DNA of 64,000 nucleotides from Kutzneria buriramensis (GTDB lineage Bacteria > Actinomycetota > Actinomycetes > Mycobacteriales > Pseudonocardiaceae), in assembly GCF_043575855.1 (NCBI RefSeq), contig NZ_CP144375.1, forward strand, positions 11,036,001 to 11,100,000. The letters are read 5' to 3'. This document shows, piece after piece, positions 51,821 to 60,860 of the stretch (position 1 is its first letter; each line of letters opens with the position of its first letter). The notes under the pieces are model-generated. The model searched no databases. It was not told the DNA's origin and worked only from the letters and a program-made list of their open reading frames with translations. A program made the position numbers and the translations under genes.

Positions 51821-54490
51821 GTGCGGTCGTCATGGCATTCGGTCGACGCGTCCGCGGCGCCGCCCGATCCCGGGTCGGCCGAGAAGCTCGACGACCTGGT
51901 CGAGCGGCTGCGGTCGCTGAAGGTCTGGGCGGGCGACCCGTCCTACGAGTGGATAACCGGACGGGTGAACTCGGCCTGGAGCGCGGCCGGACGGCTGTCC
52001 GGGGAGCTGGCCGGCAAGAGCACCGTGGCCGACTGTTTCCGGCTGGGCCGACGCCGGGTGAACGTCGACCTGGTCGTGGCGATCGTGCAGACCCTGCATC
52101 CCAACGCCGGCTATGTGGCCCAGTGGCGGCAGAAACTCCGTGTCCTCACCGGAGAGATCCGGGCGGCGGCGCAGGTGCGGGTCCAGGACGCCCTCCCGCG
52201 GGAGCTGCCCGGTTTCACCGGCCGGGCCGCCGAGCTGGGCCGGTTGTGGGCGGCGTTGCAGCACACGGCCGTCACGGGCGGTGCCGTGGTGGTCTCCGCG
52301 ATCGCCGGCGCCGGCAAGACACAGCTCGCCGTACGGGCCGGACACCTGCTCGTCCGGGACGGGCTGGTCGACCGGGTGCTGTTCGTCGACCTGCGCGGGT
52401 TCCACCCGAGCCCGGCTCAGCCGGCGGCCGATCCGTCCGCTGTCCTGGACGGATTCCTTCAGCTGCTGGGCTTGTCCGGCCAACAGATCCCTCACGATCT
52501 GCCCGCCCGCAGCGCGGCCTACCGGGCCCGACTGGCCGGCACGCAAACCCTGGTGGTGCTGGACAACGCCGCCGACGCCGATCAGATCCTGCCGCTGCTG
52601 CCCCGGACGCCGGGCTGCCCGGCGCTGATCACCAGCCGACGTGCTCTTGCCGAGCTGGATGCCGCCACCCACCTGGCAGTGGACGTCTTCGCGCCCGAGG
52701 AATCCACGGTTTTCCTCACGCGGGCCACGATAGGCGTCCCCGCCGGCAGCGACCCCCGGGCCGTCGACCGGATCGCCCGGCGCTGCGGTCACCTGCCCCT
52801 AGCGCTCGGACTGGTCGCCGGACACATCCGAGGTACGCCTGGCTGGACTCTCACCGACCACGCCGACCGGCTCGACGAACGCCACCGCCAGCGGCGCCTG
52901 GACACCGGCGTCGAGCTGGCGTTCGATCTGTCCTACCAGGACCTACCCGCCCACGGGCAACGTTTGCTGCGGCTCACGGCGCTGCATCCGGGCCAGGACC
53001 TTGATGACCACGCAGCTGCGGCCGTCACCGGCAGCGATCTGCCCACCACCCAGGCAGTCCTGAGCCACCTGTGTCGAGACCACCTGCTGCAGGAAGACAC
53101 CCCTGGCCGGTACACCATGCACGACCTGGTCCGCACCTACGCCACCGGCCGGGCCGACGACGAGGACCCGCCACGCGAGCGCCATGCCGCGCTGACCCGG
53201 CTGTTCGACTACTACCTGGCCACCGCCGCCACGGCCATGGACACCATTTACCCGGCCGAGGCACACCGCCGACCCCGGATTCCCGCACCGGCCACGCCCG
53301 CACCGGATCTGAGCGAGCCGGGCCCCGCCCGCGCCTGGCTGGACACCGAACGTCCCACCCTCGTCGCGGTCGCCGCACACACCGCCACCCAGGGCTGGCC
53401 CGCGCACACAACCCGACTGTCGGCCACCCTGTTCCCCTACCTGGCCACTCAGTTCCTCACCGACTCCCTGGCCGTGCACGGCCACGCCCTGCACGCCGCC
53501 TCCCGCGCCGGCGACCCGACCGGGCAGGCCCGCGCACTGACCAGCCTCGGCTTCGCGCAGGGATTGCTCAGCAGGTACGGGCTGGCCGCCGAACACCTCC
53601 AGCAGTCGCTGCGCCTGTTCCGGCAGGCCGGCGACCCGACCGACCAGGCCCGCACCCTGGCCAGCCTCGGCGCCGTCGAGGAGCGGCTCGGCCGCTACCA
53701 GTCGGCCACCGAGCACCTCCGGCAGGCCCTGACGCTTCACCGGAACGTCCGCGACCGCACCGGCAAAGCGTTCGCACTCAACTGTCTCGGCGTGGTCGAG
53801 GCGTGCCTGGGCCGGTACCGTGCGGCCGCCGACAGCCACGAGCAGGCCCTGGCCCTGTGCAGGGAGGAAGGCGACCACACCGGTGAAGCCGGTGCGCTGC
53901 GCGGCCTCGGCATTGTCGAGGTTCGGCTGGGCCGGTACCAGCCGGCCGGCGACCACCTGCAGCAGGCCCTGGTCCTGTACCGGCGATTCGGCTCCCGCCT
54001 CGGCGAAGCCAGGACGTTGGACTGCCTCGGCATCTTGCACACCCGCCTCGGGCAGCCTGCCCAGGCGACCGAGCACCACCTGCGGGCTTTGGCCGTCTTC
54101 GGCGTGACCGGCGACCGGGACGGGGAAGCATGGGCGCTCAACGGCCTGGGCGAAGCCGCGCACGCCGCCGGCCGTCATGCCGACGCAACTTCCCACCACA
54201 CCACTGCCCACGTCATCGCCGCCGATACCGGCGACCGTGACCAGCAGGCCCGCGCCCACGCCGGCCTCGGCCACGCCCACCGCGCCCTCGGTAACCCCGC
54301 AAAGGCCCGGCATCACTACCAGCACGCCCTGGCCTTATACGTGGCTCTCGGGACTCCCGCGGCCGACGAGGTCCGCATTCACCTCGCCACCATCGACAAC
54401 AACCTCTCCGCACGGCGTGGCCAGACGACGGTCGACTTCGAAGAGAGCCCTTCGTGTGAAGGAACCGGTGATTGCGGCGTGGTCACGTAG
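51821..54490 (+). CDS. NB-ARC/TPR transcriptional regulator (AfsR-like without SARP domain)
   Basis: An 889-residue signalling ATPase: helical N-terminal region (about 20-120) resembling an XRE-like domain, NB-ARC with Walker A AIAGAGKTQLA (about 168-175), DRVLFVDLRGF and LVVLDNAADADQILPLL, and a C-terminal series of about seven TPR repeats (590-860) with GLxxRYxxAxxHLQQALxL rhythm. It lacks the BTAD/SARP DNA-binding domain of AfsR. It contains a rare TTA Leu codon at residue 839 (54335-54337), implying bldA-type translational control. GTG 51821 follows GGGGGAGG. Target unknown. Confidence 0.85.
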   Translation: MRSSWHSVDASAAPPDPGSAEKLDDLVERLRSLKVWAGDPSYEWITGRVNSAWSAAGRLSGELAGKSTVADCFRLGRRRVNVDLVVAIVQTLHPNAGYVAQWRQKLRVLTGEIRAAAQVRVQDALPRELPGFTGRAAELGRLWAALQHTAVTGGAVVVSAIAGAGKTQLAVRAGHLLVRDGLVDRVLFVDLRGFHPSPAQPAADPSAVLDGFLQLLGLSGQQIPHDLPARSAAYRARLAGTQTLVVLDNAADADQILPLLPRTPGCPALITSRRALAELDAATHLAVDVFAPEESTVFLTRATIGVPAGSDPRAVDRIARRCGHLPLALGLVAGHIRGTPGWTLTDHADRLDERHRQRRLDTGVELAFDLSYQDLPAHGQRLLRLTALHPGQDLDDHAAAAVTGSDLPTTQAVLSHLCRDHLLQEDTPGRYTMHDLVRTYATGRADDEDPPRERHAALTRLFDYYLATAATAMDTIYPAEAHRRPRIPAPATPAPDLSEPGPARAWLDTERPTLVAVAAHTATQGWPAHTTRLSATLFPYLATQFLTDSLAVHGHALHAASRAGDPTGQARALTSLGFAQGLLSRYGLAAEHLQQSLRLFRQAGDPTDQARTLASLGAVEERLGRYQSATEHLRQALTLHRNVRDRTGKAFALNCLGVVEACLGRYRAAADSHEQALALCREEGDHTGEAGALRGLGIVEVRLGRYQPAGDHLQQALVLYRRFGSRLGEARTLDCLGILHTRLGQPAQATEHHLRALAVFGVTGDRDGEAWALNGLGEAAHAAGRHADATSHHTTAHVIAADTGDRDQQARAHAGLGHAHRALGNPAKARHHYQHALALYVALGTPAADEVRIHLATIDNNLSARRGQTTVDFEESPSCEGTGDCGVVT

Positions 54491-55674
54491 GCCACCGGGA
54501 GCGCGCTCGGCCACTACACCCGCGGATCTCTCCTGCGCCACCTCGTGAGGGTGTCGCCGCCAACGTACATCTGCGCGTGCGTATCGGGGCGGCTGGTGCG
54601 GTTGGTCGCGCAACACGCGGCTACTGCCTCGGCGATCCCCGGCCGGAACACCGGAGCGTGTGCGCGCCCGGATCGGGTTTCGATCCAGGCTGGAACAGCT
54701 CGTCGGCATGAGCAAGCATTGCGGTGCACGCTAACTACACGCCGTTTCCAGGGTGTAGGCGTACGGGAGAAAGCCGTCCGACGGCGACGTCGTGGCGCCC
54801 CGGAGTATCCGGACGAACGACTGCGAGACAGGCTGACGGACTCCAGGACCGGTGTCGTTCTTGTCGACGGGGCCTTGACCGACCGGCTCGTACGGCTGGC
54901 GCCACCCGCCACGGAGTACCAGACCGAGCGCGACAAGGGCCGGTTCGGAACACCATGAGGTCATCCAGCCCATGGACCGGATGACCCCACTCCACGATTG
55001 TCGGGACGTTCTCAGCTGAACTCTGGTGGAATGCCGGCAATCTGCCGGTCGGCGTGCACTTCCTCGGCCGCTACGGAGCCGAGGCCACCCTGTTCCAGCT
55101 CGCCGGCCAACTGGAACGCGCCAGGCGCTGGCCACACCGCCGCCCACCGACACACGCGGTCGGCGTGGGGGTCAGGCCGGACACCGGCACGAGGATGCCG
55201 AGCCGCTAGCGGAGGACCGCAGGGGCGGCGGCGACAGGGCGGCGGATATTCCCTGATCGTCCCGAGTGGACGCATCGATGCCGTGCTGAACGTCCTGAGC
55301 GAACAGGTCGTGCCACGACGACCCCGCCGTGGTCCTCCTCGCGGGCGTGCTCGGCAAGGCAGCCGGGGGAGTCCGGCAGGTGATCATCGTCTCTCGGGAT
55401 GATGTTTCCACCGGTCCCGAACGGCGTGTCGGCAACGCGACACGGAACCGGCGTTGAACAACCGTCGAATCCGAACCCACGCGACCGTGTCCGTGACCGG
55501 TGGTAGGTGACATAGCCGCCATTTGGGACCTTCTCATTCACAGTTCCGTTGACGTTCTGTCAATTTCGCTCGGTTTCGCCGGCTTCGGAACCTGTTTACG
55601 GTGCATTCCGATCACGCCGGGATCCGGTGTGGTTTCCCTGTCGGAGCGACATCGTCACCACGAGGAGTCCTCGA
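54491..55674. other. Long low-coding region with gene remnants
   Basis: Almost 1.2 kb with no intact gene. Scattered protein-like pieces occur on the plus strand, including a stretch TGVVLVDGALTDRLVRL ending at 54958 (family not recognised) and an amidase-type C-terminus (listed separately). Codon bias is broken between them. It looks like decayed genes. Confidence 0.5.
55021..55209 (+). pseudogene. Amidase C-terminal remnant
   Basis: In one plus-strand frame, NAGNLPVGVHFLGRYGAEAT followed by LFQLAGQLERARRWPHRRPP matches the usual C-terminal end of amidase-signature enzymes (Leu-Pro-Val-Gly-x-x-x-x-Gly, then an Ala-rich helix with Glu-x-Ala-x-x-Trp). The frame ends at TAG 55207-55209. The amidase core with its Lys-Ser-Ser triad is not found upstream, so only the tail survives. 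Confidence 0.55.
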
Positions 55675-56226
55675 ATGTCCCGACCTTCCCTGCGCGGCGG
55701 ATCGGCGCTCATTGTGTTGATCAGCATGAGCGCGGCGGCCCTTGTCGCCGCGACGCCCGCCGGAGCCTCGCCGTCGGTCGCGCATGCGGCGGCCGCGTCC
55801 TGCTCCACGTCGTACCTGCCGCTGCCGGACTCGTCCTGTACCCCCGGAGCCACCAACCCCGACGTCAGCCAGGACACGATCGACCAGACGATCTGCGTGT
55901 CGGGCTGGACCGGCACGGTCCGGCCGCCCGCGTCCTACACCAATGCCCTGAAGGTGCAGCAGATCGGCGAGTACGGCTACGACGACACGAGCACCGCCGA
56001 CTACGAGGAGGACCACCTCATCCCGCTGGAGCTCGGGGGCGCGCCGCGTGACCCGAACAACCTCTGGCCCGAGCCGCGCTACGGCGACCAGACCTCCGCC
56101 AACAAGGATTCCGTGGAGAACGCGCTGAAGAAGGCCGTGTGCGACGGCCAGGTCAACCTCGTCGACGCGCAGAACGCGATCGCGACGGATTGGACGACCG
56201 CCGAATCCGTGGTGGGCATCGGCTGA
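55675..56226 (+). CDS. Secreted HNH-endonuclease-like protein
   Basis: A 183-residue protein: signal peptide ending near AGASPS (about 33), then a small Cys-containing domain with TICVSGWTGTVRPPASYTN, LKVQQIGEYGY and the core YEEDHLIPLELGGAPRDPNNLWPEP. The Asp-His pair followed by an Asn-Leu-Trp-Pro-Glu resembles the beta-beta-alpha-metal HNH motif. Similar proteins are common secreted hypotheticals in actinobacteria; nuclease activity is not proven. ATG 55675 has CGAGGAG before it. A strong terminator follows. Confidence 0.8.
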   Translation: MSRPSLRGGSALIVLISMSAAALVAATPAGASPSVAHAAAASCSTSYLPLPDSSCTPGATNPDVSQDTIDQTICVSGWTGTVRPPASYTNALKVQQIGEYGYDDTSTADYEEDHLIPLELGGAPRDPNNLWPEPRYGDQTSANKDSVENALKKAVCDGQVNLVDAQNAIATDWTTAESVVGIG

Positions 56227-56258
56227 CCATCGCGTCCCGAACATCGGACCTCGACCAC

Positions 56259-56296
56259 ACGCCCGTGCCGCCCGTATGACGAGGCGGCACGGGCGT
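56259..56296 (+). terminator. Intrinsic terminator after the HNH-like gene
   Basis: Fourteen-bp perfect stem ACGCCCGTGCCGCC / GGCGGCACGGGCGT with a 10-base loop, followed by TGTT, 32 bp after the stop codon. Confidence 0.8.
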
Positions 56297-56687
56297 TGTT
56301 CGATTCTCCACTGTGGACCGTAGCTGAACGGTACGCACTGATGCCGCAGGCACCAGGTCGCCCGGCGCCCCCGCGGACAAGTGCGGGACGCCGTCGGTCC
56401 GGGCGATCCCACAGATCGCAGTGACCCGGCCGTTCCGGAACCGCGGCCACGTGCCGGCGAGGCTGTCGGGCGAGCCGGTACGAAACGCGTCCTGGTGTAT
56501 GAGTTCGTATTCAGGCACGGGAATCGTGGCTGCCCTCCCTCCGGGACCGGATCTTGTCGGATCCGGCCACATCAGACTCGTGATTCATGCTCGACCACCA
56601 CGCTGTGGACACCCGTCCTCGAAACGGTCTAGATTTGTCCCGGGCGACGTATGCGGGGCGTCAGTGCGATCCGGGGGGATTGGGGCG
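56297..56687. other. Intergenic, no gene seen
   Basis: 390 bp before the truncated SARP gene. No convincing gene or repeat seen; the promoter of the SARP-MFS unit is presumably here, near the GGGGGGATTGGGGCG ribosome site. Confidence 0.4.
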
Positions 56688-57224
56688 ATGCGTTTCGGGA
56701 TTCTCGGGCCGTTGCTGGCCCGGGTGGGCGGTCGCGACGTGCGGTTCGACGGTCCGCGCCAGGCCGAGATGCTGGCCGCTCTGCTGATCGAGGCCAACCA
56801 GATCGTCCTGATTCCGCGGCTGGTGGCCGTGATGTGGGACCGTGAGGGGCCCGCCACGGCCGCCCGGCAGGTTCAGGAAGCGGTGTCGGGTGTCCGTGGA
56901 ATCCTGGCCGGCCACGGCGCGCCACCGCCACCGTTCGAACATTTCGTAAAGCCTATGATCGTGTGGTCGTCGCGCTTGCCGCCCAGCCCGCTGCCTCGAT
57001 CATGTCGAGGCTGTCCTGGACCGACATGCGACCACGGAGTCTGCGCAAGGACGTGCGGCGGCAGGCCGAACCTGATCCTCGTCGTGCGGGCCGACCAGGA
57101 AGGGCATCGCCTGGCCGCTCAACGGTCGGCGCGCCGAATCCCTCGCTGCTGCCGCTCGCTCGCCGAGGCACGCGAATACGCAGACACCTCGTGGGCGGCC
57201 GTCTCCAAGGGTACGCGCGCGTGA
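56688..57224 (+). pseudogene. Truncated SARP/AfsR-type regulator remnant
   Basis: An open frame of 178 codons from ATG 56688. The first 85 residues are a clear SARP N-terminal winged helix: MRFGILGPLLARVGG, then RQAEMLAALLIEANQIV, RLVAVMWDREGPATAARQVQ and EAVSGVRGIL. After about 56940 the sequence loses SARP character (no BTAD domain) and becomes low-complexity, with a stop at 57224 that overlaps the MFS start (GTGA). A normal SARP has 250 or more residues, so this is probably an internally deleted gene that still couples translation to the exporter. Confidence 0.6.
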
Positions 57225-58519
57225 CGACGGGCCCACGCCGTGTCGCGGGCACGGCCCTGACCGCTGGAGAGCCTGCCGTCCGCTTGCTGGCTCCACTGCG
57301 GGAACGACGCTTCGCGCTGTACCTCATCGGCCAGATGCTCTCCCAGGTTGGCGACGGCATCTATCTCGTCACACTGCCATTCGTCATGCTCAACCAGGGC
57401 GGTGGCCCCGCGAACCTCGGCGTGGTGCTGGCCTGCTACGGAGCGGCCAGGCTGGCCTTCTTCCCGGTCGGCGGAACGCTTGTCGACCGCCTGGGCGCCC
57501 GGCCGGTGATGCTTGCCGCGGACGCGCTCCGCGCCCTCGTCGTGCTCGGTTTCGTCGTGCTCGCCGCCGAAGGCCGCATCCCCCTGTGGGCCATGATCGC
57601 GGTCGCGGTCCCGTTCGGCATCCTCGGCGGGATATTCATGCCGGCCTCGTTCGCCGTATTGCCGCAAATCGTACGTCCCGAGTCGCTCGCTCCGGGCAAC
57701 TCCCTGATCCAGATCATGCAGAGCACGTCGAGGATCGTCGGGCCCGGGCTAGGCGGAGCGCTCGTCGGGTCGCTGAACAGCGGTGTGGGGCTGCTGATCG
57801 ACGCGTTCACCTTCCTGGTGTCCAGCCTGACCCTGATGGCGATCCGCCCGTCGAGGCCGGCGGTCGAGACAGCCGACGAAACGGCGGCGCGGCACGCCGA
57901 CGGCGGCGTCCAGGACGGCGACCAACTGCGGACCTGGCGATCGGTGCTGCGGTATGCCGCCAGCTCTCCCCTGGTGAGGATGAACCTGCTGACCACGCTC
58001 GTGTTCAACCTCGCCGCTGTCGGCTTGATCGACGTCGCGCTGCCGAGCTTCGCCCAGGGTCCGCTGGGCCGTGGAGCCCTCGGATTCGGGGTCATGATGA
58101 CCGGCCTCGGCGCCGGCTCGGTCATCGGGGCACTGCTGGGCCCGGCACTCCTTCGCCTGCGCCGTCGCGGGCTGATCGCGCTCTGCCTCGGCATCGCCGA
58201 GGGACTTGCCCTGATGGGTATCCCGGTGGGCTCCTCGCTGGTGGTGGCAACCGCGGCGCTGTTCACCGCCGCGTCCTTGCAAGCCGTGGTGAACGTCTTC
58301 TACATGACGATGCTCCAGAAGTCGGTGCCTGCCCGAGCGCTGGGTAGGGTCATGAGCCTGCTGGTCACCTGTGCCGGTCTCGCCTACCCCGCCTCCGCGT
58401 TACTCACCGGGTCCGTCCTGGGCACGGTCGACCCGGAGGTCGTGATCATCGTCGCCGGACTGGGCGTGTCGGCGGCCTTCTCGGTCGGATTCCTCAGCAG
58501 GCCGTACCGGAACCTCTAG
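57221..58519 (+). CDS. MFS exporter
   Basis: A 432-residue major-facilitator protein with about twelve hydrophobic segments, of the EntS/MFS_3 macrolide-efflux type: LRERRFALYLIGQMLSQVGDGIYLVTLPFVML in helix one, FFPVGGTLVDRLGARPVMLAADALRAL (the loop 2-3 motif) and a central cytoplasmic loop with ETADETAARHADGG. GTG 57221 overlaps the stop of the truncated SARP frame. Likely drug or metabolite export; it may serve any of the nearby pathways. Confidence 0.88.
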   Translation: MTTGPRRVAGTALTAGEPAVRLLAPLRERRFALYLIGQMLSQVGDGIYLVTLPFVMLNQGGGPANLGVVLACYGAARLAFFPVGGTLVDRLGARPVMLAADALRALVVLGFVVLAAEGRIPLWAMIAVAVPFGILGGIFMPASFAVLPQIVRPESLAPGNSLIQIMQSTSRIVGPGLGGALVGSLNSGVGLLIDAFTFLVSSLTLMAIRPSRPAVETADETAARHADGGVQDGDQLRTWRSVLRYAASSPLVRMNLLTTLVFNLAAVGLIDVALPSFAQGPLGRGALGFGVMMTGLGAGSVIGALLGPALLRLRRRGLIALCLGIAEGLALMGIPVGSSLVVATAALFTAASLQAVVNVFYMTMLQKSVPARALGRVMSLLVTCAGLAYPASALLTGSVLGTVDPEVVIIVAGLGVSAAFSVGFLSRPYRNL

Positions 58520-58566
58520 GTCACCAGAACACGCCGCCGCCCGCGAGCTGCGGCGCGCACGAACGA

Positions 58567-59466
58567 TCAACGAAGCGCCGAGACCTCGGCGAGATTCTCG
58601 GCACTGTGGAATTTGTCGAGCGCCCACAGTGTGGTGAGCCGCTGTCTGGTAGGCGTGTCGGGGATCGCGTGAAGCGAGTGGAGGCGCTGGCGGGAGCGCG
58701 GATCGACGGTCAGAGCGTGGTCGAAGTCGAGGCGGCCGACCCGGTCGTCCTGCATGCTCACGATCAGCGAGGTGGAGTTGGAAACCTCGTGTTCGTGCCA
58801 CATCCGGGAGAATTCCGCGCTGGCCGCGTGCAGGTCGGTGACGAGCGCGACCGTCGTCGCGTCGTAGCCACGCTCCGCCACGACCACCCGCAGACCGGCG
58901 ACGTAGGCGCGGCCGATGGCCTCCTGCTGGTCCGGCGAGTTCAGCATGGACCGCCGCCCGTGATGCGAGACGAACCACCACCAGAACAGGTTCCCCTCCC
59001 AGCCCGGCATGTTCGTGGCCGGACCGAACAGCATGGTGTGCAACTCGTTCTGGGCCAGGATCGTCGCGAGATCGTCGGCGACGAACGCCGGCGACGCGGC
59101 GGCCTCCACCGCCTCCATGACCGACAGCAGACTGGTGTCGACGGCGCCGTCCGGTGCCGCCGCTACGGGTTCGGCGTGTCCGGCCAGCAGGTACAGGTAG
59201 GCGCGTTCGTTCGCGTCCAGCTGCAGCGCGCGCGCCAGCCCGGCGACGATGGCGGCCGAGGGCTGCGGGCCACGCCCCTGCTCCAGCCGTTCGTAGTAGG
59301 TCGTGGACATGTTCGCCAGGCGCGCCACCTCGTCGCGGCGCAGCCCCGGCGTCCGTCGCCGCTGGCCGATCCGCAACCCCACCACCTGCGGTGACAACGC
59401 GTCGCGTCGCCGACGCAGGAAATCGGCCAACGCATCCCGCATGGCCATCTCGCTGTTCTCCCGCAT
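58567..59466 (-). CDS. XRE-family regulator with MmyB-like ligand-binding domain
   Basis: A 299-residue regulator: HTH_XRE domain (about 20-85; RRTPGLRRDEVARLANMSTTYYERLEQGRG) and a C-terminal MmyB-like, PAS-related fatty-acid-binding domain (110-280) with NMPGWEGNLFWWWF and LTVDPRSRQRLHSLH. Common in actinomycetes, often next to an oxidoreductase or transporter it represses. It converges on the MFS gene. Start ATG 59466; internal ATGs at 59448 and 59442 are possible. Confidence 0.9.
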   Translation of the reverse strand: MRENSEMAMRDALADFLRRRRDALSPQVVGLRIGQRRRTPGLRRDEVARLANMSTTYYERLEQGRGPQPSAAIVAGLARALQLDANERAYLYLLAGHAEPVAAAPDGAVDTSLLSVMEAVEAAASPAFVADDLATILAQNELHTMLFGPATNMPGWEGNLFWWWFVSHHGRRSMLNSPDQQEAIGRAYVAGLRVVVAERGYDATTVALVTDLHAASAEFSRMWHEHEVSNSTSLIVSMQDDRVGRLDFDHALTVDPRSRQRLHSLHAIPDTPTRQRLTTLWALDKFHSAENLAEVSALR

Positions 59467-60683
59467 CGGCTACACCACCTCGCCGCGGCGACCGGAGGCC
59501 GCCCGTGCTGAGCTCTGCTCGGACACGTGCTTGCCGCGGCGACGCGACAGCCTGCGGTGGTCGCAGCAGCGGGCGACTGCCTCGACTTCCCCGCCGCCGC
59601 CGGTCTCTTCGGCGCCGAACGGTGACATGCGACTGCTACACATCTTATCCCCAGTGGTGGTTGCCGGTGTGCCAAGCAGCACCTGACCCGGTCCGACTTC
59701 TCCGGCAGCCCGGACGAGGTCGAGAGCCGGCCGTCAGGTGACGCGTTCGTCCCGGCGTGTCAGATCAGGAACGCGGTGTCGACGAGCGCGAAGGGTGTCC
59801 CGAGGCAGATCACCGCCCCTCGTTCGAGCGCCGACGCGCCTGTCCGGGCCACCTCCGCGGTGCGCCACGCGTCGTCCCCGAGACGGTCGTCAGGCGGGTC
59901 ATCAGCCGGCGCAGCGCTCGCGCGAGGGTTCCTCGTGAACCACTCCGCCGGAAAAACGCCACAACGGGCGTAGTGGACATGATGGACATGCGTTTCCCCA
60001 GCTTTCGACGCATTCCAGCGCGCATCGCGGCGACTCGGCACGAGATTCGTCTCGCGCGCGACACGGCCCCGGGTGAGTGCCAATGAGTGCGACCGGGCCG
60101 TCGCAAACGCGGGCGCCATCCTCGAGTGGAAGTCTGACAAAAACTCGAGAACCGGACAGGTTTGCGTGCGGTGCTTGACAGACTGGCTGTCGCGACACCT
60201 TCGTCATGTCACACGGAGGCGCACCTCACAGTTCGTCGACTGATAGGTCCGGCTGAATGTCGGCCCCGTTTCCCTGTTGGAGTACCGCGTTGGGCGGAAT
60301 GGTTCAGTATCCAGTCAGGCAATCGGGGGTCCACCTTGGGCTGTTGGACGGGTCATCTCGAGGCTAGCAGCGATGACGCCGCCTGTCATTATCGGTCGTG
60401 ACGGGCCGATTACTCGGGGACAACCCGACCGGTCCGGCTGGAAAGCAGCGAGATTGGCGTGATACGCGCGGATCGTGCCGGTGTGTTGTCCGAACGTGCA
60501 GGTATTCGCGGACAGACGTGCTATCGGTGTATCCAGCGGCGACATCATCTGATCTATGACGCCCTTGGTTCGTCGAAGTGGAACGGGAGCTCATCCACGT
60601 ATTGACAGTACGTGGCTCGGTCCGCCGGCCGACCGTAGCGTTTCGGGTGGAACACAGGTAACACTGAAGAAGCGAACGGAAGT
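59467..60683. other. Long intergenic region, possible decayed genes
   Basis: About 1.2 kb without an intact gene. On the minus strand near 59760-59900 a tail GDDAWRTAEVARTGASALER then GAVICLGTPFALVDTAFLI looks protein-like and may be the last part of a lost gene; the rest of that frame is not natural. The segment 60160-60560 is lower in GC. It holds TTGACA at 60175-60180 but no matching -10. Promoters for the 7-deazapurine genes should lie near its right end. Confidence 0.45.
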
Positions 60684-60860
60684 ATGAAGTCTGCTCCTCC
60701 GGTTCGGCGTCCCGGAAACCGAATCGAAGTGCGGGACAAAAACCCCGCGATAGCAGCGGTAGACCTAGTTGGGGAGTTCTTACGGAAGAGGGGGGTGCCG
60801 GTGCACGCGCGCCAGGACCTCTTCTCGACCGTCACCCAGGGGAAGGTGCACGGCCGATGA
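60684..60860 (+). CDS. 58-residue ORF coupled to the methyltransferase gene, with a TTA codon
   Basis: A continuous frame of 58 codons from ATG 60684 (weak GAACGGAAG ribosome site). Its stop overlaps the methyltransferase ATG by four bases (ATGA), which argues for a real, coupled reading frame. The peptide starts MKSAPPVRRPGNRIEV and continues with AIAAVDLVGEFLRKRGVPVH and LFSTVTQGKVHGR; no Cys, no signal peptide, no family recognised. Codon 33 is TTA (60780-60782), rare in high-GC actinomycetes and a hallmark of bldA control; ATA and CTA codons also occur. It may be a leader controlling the operon, a small accessory protein or a precursor peptide. Confidence 0.5.
   Translation: MKSAPPVRRPGNRIEVRDKNPAIAAVDLVGEFLRKRGVPVHARQDLFSTVTQGKVHGR

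Noticed and set aside
59760..60140. 126-codon minus-strand frame
   Set aside because: Only the last 40 or so residues look natural; no ribosome site and unlikely composition in the first part, so treated as a possible remnant only.
60602..60607. TTGACA as promoter of the 7-deazapurine operon
   Set aside because: No plausible -10 box at 16-18 bp spacing; GC-rich sequence follows.
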